Below, piece by piece: positions 59,268 to 64,000 of a stretch of 64,000 bases of DNA (the stretch's first letter is position 1; each line of letters starts with the position of its first letter). The notes beneath the pieces were generated by a model that saw only the letters and a list, made by a program, of their open reading frames with translations, had not been told where the DNA came from and did not search any database. Made by a program: the position numbers and the translations under genes. This DNA is from Arcuatula senhousia. Its lineage: Eukaryota > Mollusca > Bivalvia > Mytilida > Mytilidae. The stretch is taken from the NCBI GenBank assembly GCA_963971305.1, contig OZ020305.1, positions 10,263,001-10,327,000 of the forward strand, read 5' to 3'.

Positions 59268-60506
59268 CTATAGTGTTGGTATATGTATGTTGATTTTTGA
59301 TATGTCTTCATTGAAGTTTGTGATTTCAAAGTCTTTGTAACTGCGATATTTAATGTACTCTTGTTTGGGTCGGTTTACATGACCTTTTAATGCGACAGAG
59401 ATAAGATTGTGACAGTCACTGATACCTGTTGGTGTATTCAAAATATTAAAACAAAATCTTTTCTGGTTTGTCAATATAACATCAACTAAAGATGGTTTAC
59501 AATTTTTCATAAAACAAGTTGGTTTACTTACTATTTGTGATAAGTTGAAAACATCACATATATCATTAAGAGTTGTACACTTTTTACCATCTAGCATATC
59601 AAAATTCAGGTCTCCTAAAATAATAATATTTTCATAGTTAATAAAACATTTGTCCACTGTTTTCATAAACATATTTGAAAAATCACTGTCATTTACAGAT
59701 GGAGGTTTATATAGCCCTATTACTAGCCATTTTCTGTCATTTTTATATACTTCAATCGATATCATTTCTAAATCATTACATTCCATATCAGTTTTTCTGC
59801 TAGAAGGAAAGTCAGAGTTTATCATCGCCATTATACCACCACCTCGGTTGTTGCGATCTCTTCTGAACAGTTTATACCCATCTACTTTAAACAAGTTGTC
59901 ATTGAAAGTTTCATCTAGCTTCGTTTCAGATATGAATAAGATGTCAGCTATTTTTTCGTCTAAAAGTTCTCTAATTTCTATAAATTTGTGTCTTACACTG
60001 TTGATATTCAGATGTGCCGCCATAAAGTTCTTAGGATTAGATTTTCTAGATTCTAAAAGTGGCTCAAAGACTGATTTTGTGTTAGAATTGTTCTCATCAG
60101 ATGCAATTGATGCGTTAAGTTGATCATGTATAATAGTACTGTTTTCAAAGAATGAGTCGGAGAAATTTGGAAAAGTACACTTTTTACAATACCAGTAATC
60201 CTCAGATTGAGATAGATGTGAATACTCGTGATGTTTTAATTCCGTACATTTTAGGTGGTACCAGAAATCACATTCATCACACATGATTCCTTTCTGATTT
60301 GATTTAACTGGTTTGTAGCAGTCTCCACAGGGGTATTTAACAGACCATGGATTCATTGCGATGTCCCCACTTATTATAAGTATTATCAATTGTCTGTGAC
60401 AACGATGCGACAAGTCTAGTGCTTTCTTGGGAAGTGGAGGTCTAGAGAATTTAATGTGGTACAAGATCATTGTGTAAGTCCCAATGTACATGTCCCAATT
60501 GTACAT
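59268..60506 (-). CDS. LINE ORF with PHD finger and EEP endonuclease (2A-like N-terminus)
   Basis: 412 residues. A hydrophobic stretch then SGDIAMNPW (46-54) resembles a 2A-type ribosome-skipping peptide. A C4HC3-like PHD finger spans about 60-110 (CGDCYKPV, MCDECDFWYHLKC, WYCKKC). The endonuclease follows: HLNINSVRHKF (N167), FISETKLDE (E194), RRDRNNRGGGI, ILGDLNFD (D299), and SDCHNLI near 363-369. These are the apurinic-like endonuclease residues that nick the target. The frame ends at TAG 59268, but an adjacent frame continues coding-like (NVEQQVNDMYENYESEF, VLDQHAPVKTR), showing a frameshift near 59275. Confidence 0.85.
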   Translation of the reverse strand: MYNWDMYIGTYTMILYHIKFSRPPLPKKALDLSHRCHRQLIILIISGDIAMNPWSVKYPCGDCYKPVKSNQKGIMCDECDFWYHLKCTELKHHEYSHLSQSEDYWYCKKCTFPNFSDSFFENSTIIHDQLNASIASDENNSNTKSVFEPLLESRKSNPKNFMAAHLNINSVRHKFIEIRELLDEKIADILFISETKLDETFNDNLFKVDGYKLFRRDRNNRGGGIMAMINSDFPSSRKTDMECNDLEMISIEVYKNDRKWLVIGLYKPPSVNDSDFSNMFMKTVDKCFINYENIIILGDLNFDMLDGKKCTTLNDICDVFNLSQIVSKPTCFMKNCKPSLVDVILTNQKRFCFNILNTPTGISDCHNLISVALKGHVNRPKQEYIKYRSYKDFEITNFNEDISKINIHIPTL

Positions 60507-60594
60507 GTATGTTCCTGAATTCTATTGATGTCAATCGTATTATTAATAAAAGCAGTGTACCATTATGGCACGCCGTATTTACATTTATTCCTCT

Positions 60595-60775
60595 ATAAAG
60601 ATATCTCATAAGTTTAATGAGATATCTTATATATATATATCTTATAAAACAATAAGATATTTCATAAAACATAAAAGATATCTTATAAAACAAATAAGAT
60701 AACTTATAAAACATATAAGATATCTTATAGAGATTATTAGATATCTTTAAAAAGTTATAAGATATCAGTAGTAAT
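60595..60775. repeat. Left array of AAGATATCTTAT palindromes
   Basis: At least eight copies or near copies of the palindrome ATAAGATATCTTATAA and variants (AGATATCTCATAAG, GAGATATCTTATAT). It borders the LINE 5' end on one side and the telomere-like region on the other. The same motif forms the right array at 63505-63990. Confidence 0.85.
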
Positions 60776-61435
60776 AGTGGGCCACTCTAGACCTATAGGC
60801 CCCATGTTAAAATCTCTGGGACACACCTAAGCTCGCAGGAAAGTCGTGTGCAGTCATGCGGAACGACGATTTCTAATCTTACCCCTAACCCTTAGCCCTA
60901 ACCCTAACTCCTAGCCCTAACCCTTACCCCAAACCTTCCCCTAACCCTTTTGGTTTTTTTTATATTTCGCCCTTTATGGGCTCTTGTATGCTGTCTCTTT
61001 TCGTCCTTGTACTCTTGTTTTGCCCTTTATGGGCTCTACTGACTCTATCCATAACCCTTAGTCCTAACCCTAACAATTAGCCCTAACGTCAACCCTAACC
61101 CTATTTCTTTTTCTTTTGTAAGATTCGCCCTTTATGGGCTCTTGTCTGCTGTCTCTTTTAGTCCTTAGACTTTTGTATCGCCCTTAATGGGCTCCTGTTT
61201 CATGGTCCTTTCGTCCTGCGACTTTTTGTTTCGCCCTCTCTTAGTATTCATGTGTTTACCTTCACCGTATGTCTATCATTTTACGTATTCTTCCTTTTTA
61301 CTAGTGTCATCTGATTGTCACTTGAAAATCTGATATTGTATTATGGTCCGATGCCTTTTCAAATCGTATTGGAATATTTAAATTTGAACATCTGCTCAAT
61401 TGTATTTGCATTAGAAAGTTGTTTGGTGTAAATTA
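60776..61435. repeat. CCCTAA-like tracts and GCCCTTTATGGGC repeats
   Basis: Degenerate telomere-type tracts (CTAACCCTTAGCCCTAACCC) occur at about 60878-60955 and 61050-61103. Between and after them GCCCTTTATGGGCTCT occurs at about 60970, 61022 and 61125, and as GCCCTTAATGGGCTCC at 61182, each a near-palindrome. TTTCGTCCTTGTACTC-like strings follow each. No ORF. Confidence 0.8.
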
Positions 61436-61700
61436 GGGGGTGAAACCCCCCCCCCCCATTCGGGGGGTGGGTAAAATGGGTAATTTTGGGGTAAAATGGG
61501 GGTTTTTTTGGGGTAAAATGGGGGTTTTGGGGTTTTTTTTGGGTAAAATGGGGGTTTTGGGGGTAAAATGGGGGGGGGGGGATTTACCAGAAAATTTCGG
61601 GGGGGGGGAATTAAAAATGGGGGGGGGAATTGGGGCTGCTTATAAGCAGCATTTTAAATCGGACGTAATTGGAATTGAAATTGGTAGTTCTTAGGGGGGG
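61436..61700 (+). repeat. G-rich array (GGGGTAAAATGGGGGTTTT)
   Basis: Repeats of GGGGTAAAATGGGGGTTTTG and pure G runs of up to ten, preceded by a C run at 61447-61457. Four or more G4 runs with short loops on the plus strand predict G-quadruplexes. Open frames here are low-complexity artefacts. Confidence 0.8.
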
Positions 61701-61811
61701 GTAATACTCTTTAGCTAGGGCACTAAATACCACAATGAAAGTATCAGTTTCAATATTTTATTGCTAAGCTACAATCTTGTACAACTATATCTAATTTGCA
61801 ATCTTCGGAGG

Positions 61812-62693
61812 TTACATATCTACCATTGCTATTTGCTCTTCTCCAGGAAAAATATTAGTTCTTAAACGTAAGATTTCCGGGGTGTCCTGCCTCATGTCGA
61901 TCAACATGTATCCGTGGGGTTTCCTGACTGCGGCTTCGTAGGATTCAAGAAAGTACTTGGATCTTCCGGGGAACATCTGTTGTCCTAAGGTCATGATTTG
62001 GGATGTGTCTCTCGGGTTCTTGAATACGACCATGTAATGGGTATTGAGACTGATGGTTCTGTGGTGTTTGTTTTTATTAAACAGGTTCTGTACGATCAGC
62101 ATGATACTAATGGATCTGTGGTGACTGTATTTGGTAAACAGGTCCGCTATGGCTTGTGTAATGTTGTCCATCTGGTCGTCGATGACGATAAGATGTTTCT
62201 CTTCGGGGTTCAAGCTCTCGATATCCGGGAGTCCTCTGATAAACTCGACGTTGTTCATTCCAGAATATAGGGGCTGTTGTACATCGTATGACCACCAAAT
62301 TCGATCGGGTTGGGGAAGCGTCATGTGTTGTATATTGTCGATGAATCTTCTTACAAAGACTGACTTTCCACTTCCGGTAGGTCCTGTAATGACGCTGGTG
62401 AATGGATGAGCCCAAGGCATGAAATGGTCGTGGAGTAATCCATCGGGTACGTTAAACGTAAAGGGATCGCTCGTCGGTAAAATGAAGTAAGGCTCTTGTT
62501 CTGTCTTCCTATTGTTGACTGGTGTATCAGTTTCAGCATTCCTTTGCAGGGGTACTGGAGGTGTTATCAATTTAGATCTTGGTAAAGTAGTTGGCATGGT
62601 TCTGTTTCTTTTCACTTTGTTGTGAACTGTTTCGATGTGTCTCTTTACATGGTCTTTTCGGGAAAGTATTTTCCCACAAATAAAGCAATCCAT
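61812..62693 (-). CDS. C2H2 zinc finger fused to A32/FtsK-HerA-like packaging ATPase, 293 aa
   Basis: Intronless, ATG 62693 (CAT at 62691-62693), TAA 61814-61812. The frame opens 12 codons further up, but without an ATG. N-terminus is one C2H2 finger: C3-x2-C6-x12-H19-x4-H24. A linker of about 65 residues leads to the ATPase: Walker A GPTGSGKS (104-111), hydrophobic strand then DD as Walker B (HLIVIDDQ, 167-174), and a conserved-looking IVQNLF (200-205). HHRTISLN and TNIFPGEEQ are further family-like motifs. The fold matches genome-packaging ATPases of poxvirus A32 type and those of Polinton/adintovirus-like elements; exact kinship is inferred. No capsid, polymerase or integrase ORF lies near it. 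The frame is undamaged in a repeat-rich region, which suggests recent insertion or selection. Confidence 0.8.
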   Translation of the reverse strand: MDCFICGKILSRKDHVKRHIETVHNKVKRNRTMPTTLPRSKLITPPVPLQRNAETDTPVNNRKTEQEPYFILPTSDPFTFNVPDGLLHDHFMPWAHPFTSVITGPTGSGKSVFVRRFIDNIQHMTLPQPDRIWWSYDVQQPLYSGMNNVEFIRGLPDIESLNPEEKHLIVIDDQMDNITQAIADLFTKYSHHRSISIMLIVQNLFNKNKHHRTISLNTHYMVVFKNPRDTSQIMTLGQQMFPGRSKYFLESYEAAVRKPHGYMLIDMRQDTPEILRLRTNIFPGEEQIAMVDM

Positions 62694-62756
62694 GTTTCCT
62701 CTTCGGTGTCTAACGTAAGACTGACTCAAACTCTACCTGTCATTTCCTATATCTTT

Positions 62757-62990
62757 CTCTAACCCTATGTTTTGTTCTATTTTTAACCCTGGCCTCATTC
62801 TAACCCTAACTCTCCTTTGTTCTATTTTTAACCCTGGCCTCATTCTAACCCTAACTCTCTTCTGTCTTTAACCCTAACCCCTAACCCTTTTGTATGTTTC
62901 TTTATGGGCTCTTTATGGTGTCTCGTACTTAGTTCTTCTTATATTCCTTATGTATTGGTCCTTGGCTCTTTAACACCCTTAGTTTTTGGA
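62757..62990. repeat. Right CCCTAA-like tract and TTTATGGGCTCT repeat
   Basis: TAACCCTGGCCTCATTCTAA occurs twice (about 62784 and 62829), then TAACCCTAACCCCTAACCC at about 62870-62888, then TTTATGGGCTCTTTATGG. It is the counterpart of the left block, in the same strand orientation, on the other side of the ATPase gene. Confidence 0.75.
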
Positions 62991-63290
62991 ATGGGTCACT
63001 TTGGGGTCAAGTCCTGACTGACCACTGACCATAACCACCCTTAAACCCCCAGAATCTGCCTCTAGACCTTAAAAGCTGTCTAATGATATACAACAACCCT
63101 ATATTGGACCTAATTTAGGTATTGGTCATTTTGTGGTCAAGCCCCTAATGACCACTGACCAACACAATGGACATCATCGGAAAGACATTGTCTTACCCAA
63201 GACAATGCAACAAACCGGAAGGAAATCGGACAAGGAATAACAAAGTTATGACTTATTAAAGAATAGTAGTAGTATAGATGTGGTGAACAG
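62991..63290. repeat. Two-copy direct repeat around GTCA-rich segment
   Basis: GGTCACTTTGGGGTCAAGTC with TGACCACTGACCATAACC at about 62993-63040 is repeated as GGTCATTTTGTGGTCAAGCC with TGACCACTGACCAACAC at about 63124-63170. Period about 130. Nothing else seen. Confidence 0.65.
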
Positions 63291-63309
63291 TTCGAATTTC
63301 TCGGATATC

Positions 63310-63480
63310 TCGAATTTTCGCGCGAAAATGAACTTCCAAAAACCGGAAACTGCGTCATGGGGCGGAACCGGAAGTCACGTGATCCAAGATGGCCGCCGGG
63401 ATCCAAGATGGCCGACCGGAACCGGATGTGACGTCATACGCCTTCGCAAAAAAGGGACGTCCTGGGGACGTCCCGAGAAA
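63310..63480 (-). promoter_or_regulatory. GC-rich cluster of promoter-like motifs
   Basis: Within 125 bases: E2F-like palindrome TTTTCGCGCGAAAA (63315-63328), ETS-type CCGGAAGT (63368-63375), E-box CACGTG (63376-63381), YY1-like CAAGATGGCCG twice (63385-63395 and 63404-63414) and CRE TGACGTCA (63429-63436). It lies about 620 bases upstream of the ATPase start on that gene's strand. Motif matches are by eye. A promoter function for the ATPase gene or for an outward gene beyond the window is inferred. Confidence 0.45.
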
Positions 63481-63504
63481 TACGACTCGTGAACAACATG
63501 ATAT

Positions 63505-63990
63505 ACTACTGATATCTTATTAAACTGATAAGATATCTTAAAAAACTGATAAGATATCTTAAAAAACTGATAAGATATCTCATAAAGTTATAATTGGATA
63601 TCTTATATATTTTATGAGATATCTTATAAATTAGTTTTTTTATATATATCTAATTACGTTATAAACTTTAAAAAAAAATATATCAGAAGTTGTATAAGAT
63701 ATCTTATACAGATTATTAGACATCTTACATAAAATAATTTGTAGGATATCTTATAAAACTTATGATATATTTTTTTAAAGTTTATAAGATATCTCATATC
63801 TTATAAACTTTAGGAGATATCTTATATGTTTTATAAGATATCTTATAAACTCCCATTTATATGAGATATCTTATATATTTAATAAGATATCTTATAAACT
63901 TTATAAGATATCAGATAACCTTTATCATGTTTATAAGATATCATATATTGTTAAAAGACCTCTTTAAATATATCTCATAAAATTTACACC
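63505..63990. repeat. Right array of AAGATATCTTAT palindromes
   Basis: Over fifteen copies of TAAGATATCTTATAA and variants with spacers such as AACTGA, close to the window end. The first three are regular (AACTGATAAGATATCTTAA, period about 25); later ones are diverged. Same motif as 60595-60775, so the two arrays bracket the ATPase block. Confidence 0.88.
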
Positions 63991-64000
63991 TGTCAAGCAC

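Larger units (their letters stand above)
56915..60520 (-). mobile_element. CR1/Jockey-group LINE, nearly full length, frameshifted
   Basis: Minus-strand order: degenerate 2A-like segment, PHD-type zinc finger, EEP endonuclease, reverse transcriptase, C-terminal Cys residues, then a 3'UTR of about 260 bp ending near AAGCTCATCAGAGCTTGTG. Limits are approximate; no target-site duplication was identified. The endonuclease-RT join is broken by two frame changes between 59290 and 59145. The frames are otherwise long and undamaged, so the copy is recent but probably dead. Confidence 0.85.

Noticed and set aside
56915..60520. An active LINE
   Set aside because: The two frame changes between endonuclease and RT break the ORF, and the 2A-like core is lost.
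61440..61694. Glycine-rich ORF
   Set aside because: Translation of a G-rich tandem repeat; no coding signal.
62107..62539. Other ORFs overlapping the ATPase gene on both strands
   Set aside because: Shadow frames; only the 61812-62693 minus frame has conserved ATPase motifs.
62694..62729. Upstream extension of the ATPase protein
   Set aside because: The extra 12 codons contain no ATG; the C2H2 finger starts right after the ATG at 62693.
60878..62888. A true chromosome end
   Set aside because: The CCCTAA tracts are short, degenerate, in one orientation and followed by kilobases of other sequence.

Overview
The window is animal nuclear DNA, AT-rich, with intron-containing genes, GT-AG splice junctions and a dense load of interspersed repeats. 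Several features point to a mollusc, most likely a marine bivalve: frequent TACATGTA-type palindromes in non-coding DNA, short intronic repeats ending in an ACTTCCTGTTTAC-like block, many short inverted-repeat elements, and CR1-like LINEs. Lineage is inferred from repeat style and gene content, not from a database match.

Layout. (1) 981-9367, plus strand: the last 11 exons of a coiled-coil gene I do not recognise. Its 5' end lies before the window. (2) 9368-15882: its 3'UTR, a 52-bp minisatellite, and a TA-flanked inverted-repeat element. (3) 15940-43066, plus strand: a complete 26-exon VPS10-domain sorting receptor of the SorCS type. The exons join in phase into 1148 residues: signal peptide, furin-cleaved propeptide, ten-bladed VPS10 propeller, 10CC module, PKD domains, one membrane span and a short acidic tail with a YxxPhi motif. 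Its 3'UTR probably runs to about 47.7 kb and carries a 65-bp minisatellite and two transposable elements. (4) 48501-51155, minus strand: a leucine-rich-repeat gene with an acidic C-terminal tail, convergent with the SorCS gene. (5) 51160-60600: mobile-element territory with a CAGTG-ended element, a decayed reverse-transcriptase fragment, small inverted-repeat elements and a nearly full-length LINE (PHD finger, endonuclease, reverse transcriptase) carrying frameshifts. (6) 60595-64000: an odd 3-kb block between two arrays of an AAGATATCTTAT-type palindrome. It contains degenerate CCCTAA tracts, GCCCTTTATGGGC repeats, a G-rich tract, one intact intronless ORF (C2H2 finger plus A32/FtsK-HerA-like packaging ATPase) and a GC-rich stretch packed with promoter-like motifs.

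Two themes stand out. First, the two plus-strand genes carry at least four tandem duplications that straddle an exon-intron boundary, including a six-copy array of an exon start with its acceptor whose copies differ almost only at synonymous positions. Second, the 60.6-64.0 kb block looks like a small virus-derived or transposon-like unit built around a packaging-type ATPase, and is the best candidate here for an undescribed element. All exon models were assembled by eye from splice signals, reading-frame continuity and family knowledge; no search was run.
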